Origin: Devosia sp. A16
Lineage (GTDB): Bacteria; Pseudomonadota; Alphaproteobacteria; Rhizobiales; Devosiaceae
Length of the DNA stretch: 64,000 nucleotides
Assembly: GCF_001402915.1 (NCBI RefSeq)
Contig: NZ_CP012945.1
Span: forward strand, 1,436,001 to 1,500,000
Direction: 5' to 3'
The position numbers and the translations under genes are program-made. The notes beneath the pieces are model-generated. The model was given only the letters and a program-made list of their open reading frames with translations, was not told the DNA's origin and did not search any database. Below are positions 1 to 7,100 of this stretch, piece after piece. Within the stretch, counting starts at the first letter, position 1. Each line of letters opens with the position of its first letter.

Positions 1-1
1 G

Positions 2-925
2 ACCGTGCGCAAGGACCTCGCCGAGCTGATCCAGCACGCCAGCGACCTCGGGCTTTATTCCAACCTCATCACCTCGGCGGTGCTGCTGAGCCGCGAAAAA
101 CTCGCGGCGCTGGCCGATGCCGGGCTCTGCCACATCCAGATCAGCTTTCAGGGGAACGAACCCGAGCTCGCCAATCGCATTGCCGGCTTCAAGGGGCATT
201 CTAGGAAATTGGAAGCCGCCGGCTGGGCCCGCGAACTCGGCCTGCCGCTCACCGTCAACGCGGTGATGCACCGGCAGAACCTCCACCAGCTTCCCGGCAT
301 GATCGACATGGCGGTGGCGCTCGATGCCGACCGCATCGAGGTGGCGAACGTCCAGTATTACGGCTGGGCGCTGAAGAACCGCGCCGCGCTGATGCCCACC
401 ATCGCCCAGATCGACGAGGCCACCCGCATCGTCGAGGCGGCGTCGGAACGCCTCAGGGGCATTCTCGACATCGACTATGTCGTCCCCGACTATTACGCCG
501 ACCGCCCGAAGAAATGCATGGGCGGCTGGGGCCGGCAGTTCTTCAACATCACTCCTGCCGGCAAGGTGCTGCCCTGCCATGCCGCGGAAACCATCACCGA
601 ACTCGATTTCGAGAGCGTCCGCTCCAATCACTCGATCGCCTGGATCTGGCAGAACTCCGACGCCTTCAACCGCTATCGCGGCACCGGCTGGATGCCCGAG
701 CCGTGCCAGAGCTGCACTTTCAAGGAACTCGATCTCGGCGGCTGCCGCTGCCAGGCCTTTGCGCTCACCGGCAGCGCCAGTAACACCGACCCCGCCTGCA
801 GCCTGTCGCCGCACCACCACGAGATCTTCAGGACGGCGGAACAGGAGTCCGCTACCGGAACGAACCGCTATATCTACCGCAATTTTGCGGGTGGCACGCT
901 GGAACCGGCGGGTGAGGGAGAGTAA
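2..925 (+). CDS. pqqE: PqqE, PQQ peptide cyclase (radical SAM), 5' end outside window
   Basis: This is the C-terminal ~300 residues of PqqE, the radical SAM/SPASM enzyme that cross-links Glu and Tyr of the PqqA precursor peptide in pyrroloquinoline quinone synthesis. The reading frame is open from the first bases, so the N-terminal CxxxCxxC cluster motif lies upstream. Visible SPASM landmarks in order are CMGGWGRQF, the PCHAAE cysteine, EPCQSC, GGCRCQA and the terminal ACSLSPHH, all typical of PqqE rather than of other SPASM proteins. The upstream pqq genes are not in view. The next gene is on the same strand but separated by a palindromic repeat, so it is probably a separate unit. Identification is secure; the start cannot be seen. 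Confidence 0.93.
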   Translation, partial: TVRKDLAELIQHASDLGLYSNLITSAVLLSREKLAALADAGLCHIQISFQGNEPELANRIAGFKGHSRKLEAAGWARELGLPLTVNAVMHRQNLHQLPGMIDMAVALDADRIEVANVQYYGWALKNRAALMPTIAQIDEATRIVEAASERLRGILDIDYVVPDYYADRPKKCMGGWGRQFFNITPAGKVLPCHAAETITELDFESVRSNHSIAWIWQNSDAFNRYRGTGWMPEPCQSCTFKELDLGGCRCQAFALTGSASNTDPACSLSPHHHEIFRTAEQESATGTNRYIYRNFAGGTLEPAGEGE

Positions 926-957
926 CTGCGAGGCACGCTGTCGCCTTGCCACCGGCC

Positions 958-1035
958 GTCATCCCGGCGAAAGCTGGGACCATCTCACAGCCCGAGCCAG
1001 CTGATAGCTGGATCCCTGCTTTCGCAGGGATGACA
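958..1035. repeat. Palindromic intergenic repeat, type R1 (copy 1)
   Basis: Two inward-facing hairpins, GTCATCCCGGCGAAAGCTGG and GATCCCTGCTTTCGCAGG, end in GATGAC and make a REP/BIME-like unit of about 80 bp between pqqE and the hydrolase. The same design recurs at 4797, 14629 and 31689. It may act as a weak terminator for pqqE, but no T-run follows. Confidence 0.8.
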
Positions 1036-1070
1036 TCGAGCGTGTATTCGCAGATCGAGGACCATCCTTC

Positions 1071-2009
1071 GTGCCGCTGGACGACACCCAACATAGCGCT
1101 CCCCTAACCTCCCTCCGGCTCCCCGTCGGCGACGGTCACGAGCTCTACGTCGAAATCATCGGCGCGGCAGACGGCATCCCTGCGGTCTACCTGCATGGCG
1201 GCCCCGGCAGCGGCTGCCAGCCGGCGCATCGCCAGCTGTTCGACCCGGGCCGCTTCCGCGCCGTACTGTTCGACCAGCGCGGCGCCGGCCGCTCCACCCC
1301 GGCCCGCTCCCGCGAGGCCAACACCACGGCGCACCTGATCGCCGACATGGAGCGGATCCGCATCCATTTCGGCATCGAGCGCTGGCTCGTCGTCGGCGGC
1401 TCCTGGGGCGCGACGCTTGCGCTCGCCTATGCCGAGGCGCACCCCGATCGCGTGCTCGGCATCGTGCTGCGCGCCACCTTCCTCGGCACCCGCGCCGAGC
1501 TCGAATGGGCGTTCGGCACGGGACTCTCGACCTTCTATCCCCCGCTCTACGAGGACTTTCTAAGTCTGCTCACGCCGGAGGAACGCGTCTCACCGGTCGA
1601 CAGCTATTTCCGCCGCATCCTCGACCCCGATCCGGCCATCCACGGCCCCGCGGCCCGGGCCTATGGCGACACCGAGCGCATCCTCTCGGAAGTGCGTCCG
1701 GCGACGATGCGGCTCGATCTCTCGCCGTCGTCACGCATCCCTGCCACCGCGCTGATGGAAGCCCACTACTTCAGCCATGACAGCTTCATGGCGCCCGATC
1801 AGCTCATGGCCAACGCCCACCGCCTCGCCGGCATCCGCGGCATCATCGTCCAGGGCCGCTACGACCACCTCTGCCCACCGCGCACCGCCCACGCCCTGGC
1901 CGCGATCTGGACCGATGCGGAGGTGCGGGTGGTAGATGGAGCAGGCCACTCGCTCAGCGACCCGGGGATCATCGAAGCGGTGACAGCGGCGATCCGCAGT
2001 TTTGCTTAG
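1071..2009 (+). CDS. pip: Prolyl aminopeptidase (proline iminopeptidase), alpha/beta hydrolase
   Basis: This alpha/beta-hydrolase of peptidase family S33 is expected to release N-terminal proline from peptides in the cytoplasm. The 312 residues match the family length. Key motifs are the oxyanion-hole HGGPGSG (residues 42-48), DQRGAGRS (68-75), the nucleophile elbow GGSWGATLALAY with Ser111, GRYDHLCPP with the acid Asp, and GAGHS with the catalytic His near the C-terminus. The start is GTG at 1071; no better in-frame ATG precedes the conserved region. It stands alone between two repeat elements. Substrate specificity within the family (proline iminopeptidase or a related esterase/peptidase) cannot be proved from sequence. 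Confidence 0.85.
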   Translation: MPLDDTQHSAPLTSLRLPVGDGHELYVEIIGAADGIPAVYLHGGPGSGCQPAHRQLFDPGRFRAVLFDQRGAGRSTPARSREANTTAHLIADMERIRIHFGIERWLVVGGSWGATLALAYAEAHPDRVLGIVLRATFLGTRAELEWAFGTGLSTFYPPLYEDFLSLLTPEERVSPVDSYFRRILDPDPAIHGPAARAYGDTERILSEVRPATMRLDLSPSSRIPATALMEAHYFSHDSFMAPDQLMANAHRLAGIRGIIVQGRYDHLCPPRTAHALAAIWTDAEVRVVDGAGHSLSDPGIIEAVTAAIRSFA

Positions 2010-2029
2010 CTGTGAACCGGCGGCTCAAA

Positions 2030-2225
2030 GTGCGTCCCCTCGCCCCTCTGGGGAGAGGGCCAGGGTGAGGGGCGCCAAGCACGCTTCGGCTTCGGCTAGT
2101 CTGTTTCGTGGTGGTTCAATTTGGCGCTACAGCACCCACCATCACACCGCAGCTCCGGTGTGCTTGGCTACCCCTCACCCTCACCCCCTCCCCAGAGGGG
2201 AGAGGGGACGCGAGACCACCGGCAG
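2030..2225. repeat. GC-rich inverted-repeat element, type R2 (copy 1)
   Basis: The converging gap between the peptidase and the flavin reductase is filled by two arms: CCCTCGCCCCTCTGGGGAGA..GGGTGAGGGGCGCCAAGC at 2037-2079, and GTGTGCTTGGC..CCCTCACCC..CCAGAGGGGAGAGGGG at 2158-2209. The arms are inverted copies about 80 bases apart. The left arm is nearly identical to 56721-56771. It can form strong hairpins on either strand and may serve as a bidirectional terminator. Confidence 0.75.
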
Positions 2226-2245
2226 TGTGCCATACGCACCTGCCC

Positions 2246-3145
2246 CTAAAGCCCGAACTTCTCCATCACCGCTTCGACGTCGTCGCGCACGTCCTGCGCG
2301 TCGCGGCCGGAGCGCCAGAGATCATCGATCTGCTGCTTCACCGCCGGATCGAGCGCCGCCCAGTTGCGTTCGAACTCCGCCAGCTTGTCGGTCCAGTAGC
2401 CGGTGATCGAGTAGCGGGTCGCCGGCCATTTCAGCTCGTGCCGCAGGTACCTGCGGATCGGCCGCACCGCCTTGGCCTCGGACGCCACCCAGACATAGAC
2501 CGAGCGATTGGTCGGGAAGGTCATCGACCTAACGGCATCCTCGAGCTGGCTCGGCGCGACGCCGTTGCCGGCGCCGTAGAGCCAGACGATCTTCACCTCG
2601 GCCCTGCTCTCGAACTGCTGCTCGTGGCTCCCGTCGGGCACCTCGACGATCACCCGCGCCTCGACATGCTCGGGCAGTCCCTCGAGCAATCGCCCCAGGG
2701 CCGGCAGCCCGGTGGCGTCGCAGACGAACAGTTGCCAGTCCGCGTCGGTGGGCGCCTCGTAGATGCCATAGGGCTCACGCAGTACGATCTCCTCGCCGGG
2801 TGTGGCCGCCTGGGCCCACTCGCTTGCCCGGCCACCCTCATGCACGACGAAATCGAGGTCGATCTCGCCGTCACGGAAATACCGGATGGTGTAGCACTCG
2901 CAATGCGCCGGCTTCTTGCCCTCGGGGTATTTCCAGAAGCCCTGAGCGTCGACCTCGGGCAGCACCAGTTCGCCGGTCGCAGGGTCGGGGAAGAACAGCC
3001 GGACATACTCGTCGCCGACGCCGGTCGATTTCAGCGCTTCGATGTCGGGACCGCCCAGCGTCACCCGCACCATGCCCGGCGTCACCATCTGCCGGCCAAC
3101 CACCCTGCCCTTGATCAGCTTCAGCGGCGCCATCGTCAAACCCAT
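2246..3145 (-). CDS. Siderophore-interacting protein (ferric-siderophore reductase, SIP family)
   Basis: This is an NAD(P)H-dependent flavoprotein of the SIP/ViuB family, which releases iron by reducing ferric siderophores in the cytoplasm. The N-terminal FAD-binding barrel carries the YTIRYF motif (about residues 91-96), followed by the REPYGIYE segment. The C-terminal NAD(P)-binding half contains WLYGAGNG and a WVASEAKAVRPIRRYLR stretch, then the SIP-typical GYWTDK. About 50 extra C-terminal residues are predicted helical and charged. There are alternative starts at Met1 and Met5 (MAPLKL); I keep the longer. No siderophore transport or synthesis genes are nearby, so the partner siderophore is unknown. 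Confidence 0.85.
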   Translation of the reverse strand: MGLTMAPLKLIKGRVVGRQMVTPGMVRVTLGGPDIEALKSTGVGDEYVRLFFPDPATGELVLPEVDAQGFWKYPEGKKPAHCECYTIRYFRDGEIDLDFVVHEGGRASEWAQAATPGEEIVLREPYGIYEAPTDADWQLFVCDATGLPALGRLLEGLPEHVEARVIVEVPDGSHEQQFESRAEVKIVWLYGAGNGVAPSQLEDAVRSMTFPTNRSVYVWVASEAKAVRPIRRYLRHELKWPATRYSITGYWTDKLAEFERNWAALDPAVKQQIDDLWRSGRDAQDVRDDVEAVMEKFGL

Positions 3146-3225
3146 CGCTCAAAACAATGGGGACTCCGGTACTAATTATGATGTTTGTAGTCAACTTAAA
3201 GGTCTGGGGAGGACCGCGACGGGCG

Positions 3226-3327
3226 CCACGCCGCCTCCCTCCCCCTTGAGGGGAGGGAATGAGGGAGGGGGGCCATCGGTGATCACCGCACCACCCCCAA
3301 CCTCTCCCCCTCGAGGGGGAGGGGAGC
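3226..3327. repeat. GC-rich inverted repeat downstream of exonuclease III gene
   Basis: CTCCCTCCCCCTTGAGGGGA and CCTCTCCCCCTCGAGGGGGA form an inverted repeat just after the stop of the exonuclease gene, separated by a short spacer containing GGTGATCACC. The arms resemble the other CCCTC/GAGGG intergenic elements of the window. A hairpin terminator role for the minus-strand exonuclease unit is plausible. Confidence 0.65.
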
Positions 3328-4101
3328 TTAGATCTTCAGCTCGATCCACACCGGCGCATGGTCGCTCGCCCCATCTTCGCCGCGCACCTCCCGATCGATC
3401 CCCGCCTCCCCGAGCTTGCGCACCAGTTGCTTGCTCAGCAGCATGTGGTCGAGCCGCAGCCCGGCGTTCCGCGGCCAGCGGTTCCGCATGTAATCCCAGA
3501 AGGTGTAGAGCGTTTCGTCGGGAAACTTCTTCCGCAGCGCGTCGGTCCAGCCCTGCGCCAGCAGCCGTTGGAACTGCTCGCGGCTCTCCGGCTGCACCAG
3601 CGCGTTGTCCCGGTACGAGGTAGTGACATAGATGTCGCGCGGCTCAGGCACGATATTGTAATCCCCCGCCAGCACCACCGGCACGCCGCTGTCGAACAGC
3701 TCTGCGGCATGCGCAATCAGCCGCTCGCCCCAGCTCAGCTTGTAGTCGAACTTCGGGCCCGGCTGAGGATTGCCGTTGGGCGCATAGATCGAGGCGATCA
3801 CCACCCCGTTCACCGCCGCCTCGATATAGCGTGCCTGTCTATCCTCGGGGTCGCCCGGCAGTTCCTCGGCCGTCAGTACCGGTTCGACGCCCCTGGCGAG
3901 GATGGCGACGCCGTTCCAGCTCGCCTCGCCCCGCCACACTGCCCCGTAGCCGGCATTGGCCAGTGCGGTCGCGGGAAACTGGTGATCCCTCGCCTTCAGC
4001 TCCTGCAGGCAAACGACATCGGGCTCGGCCGCGTCGAGCCAGGCCAGCAGGTTATCGAGCCGCCGGTTGACGTTGTTGATGTTGAAGGTGGCGACCTTCA
4101 A
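3328..4101 (-). CDS. xth: Exodeoxyribonuclease III (AP endonuclease family)
   Basis: This is a member of the XthA/ExoA exonuclease-endonuclease-phosphatase fold, which cuts at abasic sites and trims 3' ends in base-excision repair. From the TTG start the protein begins KVATFNINNVNRR, exactly where family members begin. It then shows LQELKA (metal Glu), SIYAPNG, GDYNIVPE (catalytic Asp-Asn), FWDYMRNRWPRNAGLRLDH and the terminal SDHAPVW (catalytic Asp-His). I choose TTG at 4101 rather than ATG at 4122 because TTG overlaps the stop of the upstream hydrolase gene as TTGA, a coupling arrangement common in this window. A possible xthA2-type paralogue cannot be excluded. Confidence 0.9.
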   Translation of the reverse strand: MKVATFNINNVNRRLDNLLAWLDAAEPDVVCLQELKARDHQFPATALANAGYGAVWRGEASWNGVAILARGVEPVLTAEELPGDPEDRQARYIEAAVNGVVIASIYAPNGNPQPGPKFDYKLSWGERLIAHAAELFDSGVPVVLAGDYNIVPEPRDIYVTTSYRDNALVQPESREQFQRLLAQGWTDALRKKFPDETLYTFWDYMRNRWPRNAGLRLDHMLLSKQLVRKLGEAGIDREVRGEDGASDHAPVWIELKI

Positions 4102-4742
4102 GGCGCGATGCGCCCGACCCACGCCGTGACGCTGTCGGCCACCGTCTTCAGGTGATCGGCAGTCGAGAACCCCGATATGGCCTTCCGCGGCTTCAGGTCA
4201 TGATCGCCGTCCTCGAGCCACTTCACCTCGATCTCAGGCGACAGCCCGTAGGTCGCGACCTCGTCCGGCATGCCGAACTCGTCGCGCGTCCCCTGGCAGA
4301 TCAGCGCCGGGGTCTTGAGCCCGATCAGATGCCTGGTCCTGAGTTGCGTCGGCCGCCCCGGCGGATGAAACGGATAGCCGAGGCAGAGCAGCCCGGCGAT
4401 CCGCCCGGCCTCGAACTCGGCATCGGCGATCATGCTGGCGACCCGCCCGCCCATCGACTTGCCGCCGATGATCAGCGGCCCGTTGGTCGGGCCAAGATCG
4501 TCGATCGCCGCAACATATTCCGGCATTACCGTTTCGGCCTTGGGCGGCGGCTTCTTGCCCGCCTCGGTCCGGCGTCCGGCCATGTAGCCGAACTCGAACC
4601 GCGCCACCCGGAAGCCGGCCGCCGCCAGCGCCTTGGTGGTGGCGTTCATCGACGCCGAGTCCATCGGGGCGCCGGCGCCGTGCGCCAGCAAGATCGTCAC
4701 CCGCGCATCTTCCGGGCCGTCGAAGAGAAAACTGGTCGTCAT
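4098..4742 (-). CDS. Small alpha/beta-hydrolase (KANL3/Tex30-like family)
   Basis: This small alpha/beta-hydrolase of ~214 residues carries LLAHGAGAPMDS near the N-terminus, the nucleophile elbow IGGKSMGGRVAS and a late GDHDLKP motif giving the catalytic His. This matches the Tex30/KANL3-like family annotated as dienelactone-hydrolase-like, whose substrates are unknown. I take ATG at 4742 (MTTSFLFDG), because the 17 residues before it are low-complexity and lie in repeat-like DNA. Its stop overlaps the exonuclease III start, so the two genes are translationally coupled. The functional link to DNA repair is not obvious. Confidence 0.75.
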   Translation of the reverse strand: MTTSFLFDGPEDARVTILLAHGAGAPMDSASMNATTKALAAAGFRVARFEFGYMAGRRTEAGKKPPPKAETVMPEYVAAIDDLGPTNGPLIIGGKSMGGRVASMIADAEFEAGRIAGLLCLGYPFHPPGRPTQLRTRHLIGLKTPALICQGTRDEFGMPDEVATYGLSPEIEVKWLEDGDHDLKPRKAISGFSTADHLKTVADSVTAWVGRIAP

Positions 4743-4796
4743 CAGATACCGCGCTCCACTGCCGCAACGACCCTCGATGTCACTCCCGCCCACCGG

Positions 4797-4879
4797 GTCA
4801 TCCCCGCGAAAGCGGGGACCTCAGTTTGCGGCGGTGCGGGTTGCACCAAAACAGAGGTTCCCGCTTTCGCGGGAATGAC
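4797..4879. repeat. Palindromic intergenic repeat, type R1 (copy 2)
   Basis: GTCATCCCCGCGAAAGCGGG opens the unit and GGTTCCCGCTTTCGCGGGAA followed by TGAC closes it, with a 35-base spacer. This is the cleanest copy of the R1 family: each half is itself a hairpin with a GAAA-type loop, and the halves are inverted relative to one another. It lies upstream of the hydrolase-exonuclease unit and downstream of the TPR gene. Confidence 0.8.
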
Positions 4880-4935
4880 TCCGTGGAGGATGGCAACCTC
4901 ACCGAGGTGGAGATTTCCACGCACCCCCGTCGTCA

Positions 4936-6015
4936 TCAGCCCGCCGATTTCCGCATGTGAAGGTCTGCATAGGCGATGCCGCGCGCGGCGGTCTTTGCCC
5001 ACTCCGACTCCGCGTCGAGTTCGAGATAGCGCCCCCACCAGCGCCGCGCTTCACCGAGGTTCCCCGCGTCATACTCGAGCGTTGCGAGGTTGTAGATCGC
5101 ATCGGCATAGTCGGGGTCGATCTCGATTGCCGTCTGGAGATGCCGGCGCGCGATACCGATCTTGCCTTCCTCGCGCAGCAATCCGGCATAGTTGAACCAG
5201 GCTTCGACGAAATCCGGGTCGCGCCGGATCGCCTGCATGTAGGACGCAGCCGCCTCCGAGGTGTCGTTGGCCGCCTTGAGGCAGTTGCCGCGATTATAGG
5301 CCGCCACCGAGTCATTGGGGTCGATCGACAGGCAGTGCCCATAGAGCACCGCCGCCTCGGCAAAAAGCCCAGCCGCCTCCGCCGCCTCGGCCAGCTCGAA
5401 ATACTGCTCGGACTCGTCCTCCACCGGTTCGAGCGGCAACAGGCGCTGGCCGTCGAGTTCGGCCTTGTCGTTGCCGATCAGGGCGTGGATGCGCTTCGGC
5501 CCGCCGGGATGGAGCGACATCGCCGTCAGCGACTGCACCGGTCCGGAGCGATGCACCGAGCGCGCGATGGCGCCCCAGGTCGCGCCACCGGCCAAGAGCC
5601 CGGCATATTTGCGGGACAGGATCAGGTCACGGAACGAGAACGGTTCCGCGTCATGCTCGAACGCATCGAACAGCGCCAGGAGGTCGAAGGCCCGAGCGTC
5701 GAGCTTGCTCTGTTCGAGCAGCGACTGCCGGCTGAGGTTCGATTGCTCGGGGGCGCTCAACAGGCCCAGCCAGCGCAGAAAGCCGTTCTCGCTGATCAGC
5801 GAGGCGTCGGTTTCGCGCAAGGCCGCGACCTTCAATTCGATCTCGGCGTCCGACAGCCTGTCGAGCAATGTCCGCCCCAGCACCAGCGTGCCGGTATGGC
5901 GGGTCAGGCCACGCCGCAACCGGCTGCCCTTGCTCCCCATCGCCCGCGCCGCCAGCCGTCGCGGAAACGCACTGAGCGCTCCCACGATACCGATGGTGCT
6001 GTCCGGTTTCCGCAT
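4936..6015 (-). CDS. Tetratricopeptide-repeat protein with uncharacterised N-terminal domain
   Basis: The protein has 359 residues. The C-terminal half contains at least three clear TPR units, with helices around EAAVLYGHCLSIDPND, AAASYMQAIRRDPDFVEAW and ARRHLQTAIEIDPDYADA, then a partial fourth (ARRWWGRYLELD). Such repeats normally bind other proteins. The N-terminal ~190 residues are charged, include FSFRDLILSRKYAGLLAGG and resemble nothing I can name with confidence; a DNA-binding or sigma-interacting role is only a guess. There is no signal peptide or membrane segment, so it is probably cytoplasmic. Neighbours are unrelated and separated by repeats. Confidence 0.7.
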   Translation of the reverse strand: MRKPDSTIGIVGALSAFPRRLAARAMGSKGSRLRRGLTRHTGTLVLGRTLLDRLSDAEIELKVAALRETDASLISENGFLRWLGLLSAPEQSNLSRQSLLEQSKLDARAFDLLALFDAFEHDAEPFSFRDLILSRKYAGLLAGGATWGAIARSVHRSGPVQSLTAMSLHPGGPKRIHALIGNDKAELDGQRLLPLEPVEDESEQYFELAEAAEAAGLFAEAAVLYGHCLSIDPNDSVAAYNRGNCLKAANDTSEAAASYMQAIRRDPDFVEAWFNYAGLLREEGKIGIARRHLQTAIEIDPDYADAIYNLATLEYDAGNLGEARRWWGRYLELDAESEWAKTAARGIAYADLHMRKSAG

Positions 6016-6054
6016 CAGGTGATTCTACAGCTTTGTATGGGTGATCCGCCAGCC

Positions 6055-6184
6055 CGGTGTGCTTGGCTGCCCCTCACCCTGACCCTCTCCCCAGAGGGGC
6101 GAGGGGACGCTGGGGGCACCAGCCGTGCCACAACGCCCCCTCGCCCCTTTGGGGAGAGGGCTGGGGTGAGGGGCGCCAAGCGCA
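6055..6184. repeat. GC-rich inverted-repeat element, type R2 (copy 2)
   Basis: GTGTGCTTGGCTGCCCCTCA at 6057 and GGGTGAGGGGCGCCAAGCGC near 6165 bound a ~125-bp inverted repeat, with inner arms CTCCCCAGAGGGG and CCCTTTGGGGAG. It sits just after the ku stop codon and has the same organisation as the elements at 2030 and 56672. Confidence 0.75.
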
Positions 6185-6188
6185 CCGA

Positions 6189-7091
6189 TCAGGCCTTCTT
6201 CTTCGCCGCCGGCTTTGCTGCCGCCGCTTTCGACGCCGCCACGGCTTCCTTCAGCGTCGGCTTCTTCGCCGCCGGCTTCTCGGCCGGTTCGGCCTTGGCC
6301 TTGCTCGGGGCGGCGGGCTTTGCCTGCCCGAGACTCGCCTTCAGCGCATCCATCAGGTTGATGACGTTGCCGCGCTCCGGCGCCGCCGCGATGATCGGCT
6401 TGTGCCCCTTGAGCTTCTCGCGGATCATCGCCATCAGCGCGACTTCGTAGCGATCTTCGTAGTCTTTGGGATTGAAGGGCTTGACCTTCTGCTCGATCAG
6501 CTTTTCGGCGAGATCGAGCATTTCCTGATCCGGCTTCACATCCGGAATATTGCCGAAATACTCGGCCGTCCCGCGCACCTCGCTGGGGTTGCGCAGCACG
6601 GTGACGAACATGCCGTTCTCGCGCGCTCCGATGGTGATCACCCGCTCGCGGTTGGTCAGCACCAGCCGCGCGATGGCGAGCTTGCCCGATTGCCGCATCG
6701 CCTCGCGCAGCACCGCGAAGGTCTCTTCCGCCATCGCTCCGTCCGGCGCCAGGTAATAGGGCGCGTCCTGGTAGATGACGTCCACCTCGTCCTCGTCGAC
6801 GAAGGCCTCGATGTTCATGGTGTGGTTGGATTCGATCCGCACCGCTTCGAGATCGCTCTCGTCGATGATGATGTACTGCTTGTCCTCGTACTCGTAGCCC
6901 TTGACGAGGTCGCTGCGCTCCACCAACCCCAACTCGGGGTCGACCGGCTTCATATTGATCCGGTTGTGGGTGTCCTTGTGCAGCTGGTTGAAGGTGATGC
7001 GTTCCGAGGCGCTGGTCGCCGGATACATCTTCACCGGACAGCTGACCAAACTCAGCTTGATATAGCCCTTCCAGCTTGCCCTGGGTGCCAC
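6189..7091 (-). CDS. ku: Ku homodimer protein, non-homologous end joining
   Basis: Bacterial Ku forms a ring homodimer that threads onto double-strand break ends and recruits LigD. The 300-residue protein starts ASWKGYIKLSLVSCPVKMY, the hallmark of bacterial Ku. It continues with the core barrel (KGYEYEDKQYIIIDE, DVIYQDAPYYLAPDG, LRNPSEVRG) and ends in a ~55-residue Lys/Ala/Pro-rich tail (PAAKKPTLKEAVAASKAAAA) of the kind that modulates DNA binding. It lies 9 bases downstream of the ligD stop codon in the same orientation, so it forms a two-gene NHEJ operon. Confidence 0.97.
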   Translation of the reverse strand: MAPRASWKGYIKLSLVSCPVKMYPATSASERITFNQLHKDTHNRINMKPVDPELGLVERSDLVKGYEYEDKQYIIIDESDLEAVRIESNHTMNIEAFVDEDEVDVIYQDAPYYLAPDGAMAEETFAVLREAMRQSGKLAIARLVLTNRERVITIGARENGMFVTVLRNPSEVRGTAEYFGNIPDVKPDQEMLDLAEKLIEQKVKPFNPKDYEDRYEVALMAMIREKLKGHKPIIAAAPERGNVINLMDALKASLGQAKPAAPSKAKAEPAEKPAAKKPTLKEAVAASKAAAAKPAAKKKA

Positions 7092-7100
7092 CGTCGCCTC

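Noticed and set aside
2-925. pqqE as a truncated pseudogene
   Set aside because: The missing N-terminus is simply cut by the window edge; the visible frame is intact and all SPASM motifs are present.
2108-3175. Long plus-strand open frame opposite the siderophore-interacting protein gene
   Set aside because: Its translation is rich in His, Arg and Asp with no family signature, and the minus strand encodes a recognisable flavoprotein over the same bases. It is an antisense shadow of GC-rich codon use.
4957-6450. 497-residue plus-strand open frame spanning the TPR gene, a repeat and the ku gene
   Set aside because: It crosses an intergenic inverted repeat and two well-supported minus-strand genes; no ribosome-binding site or domain.
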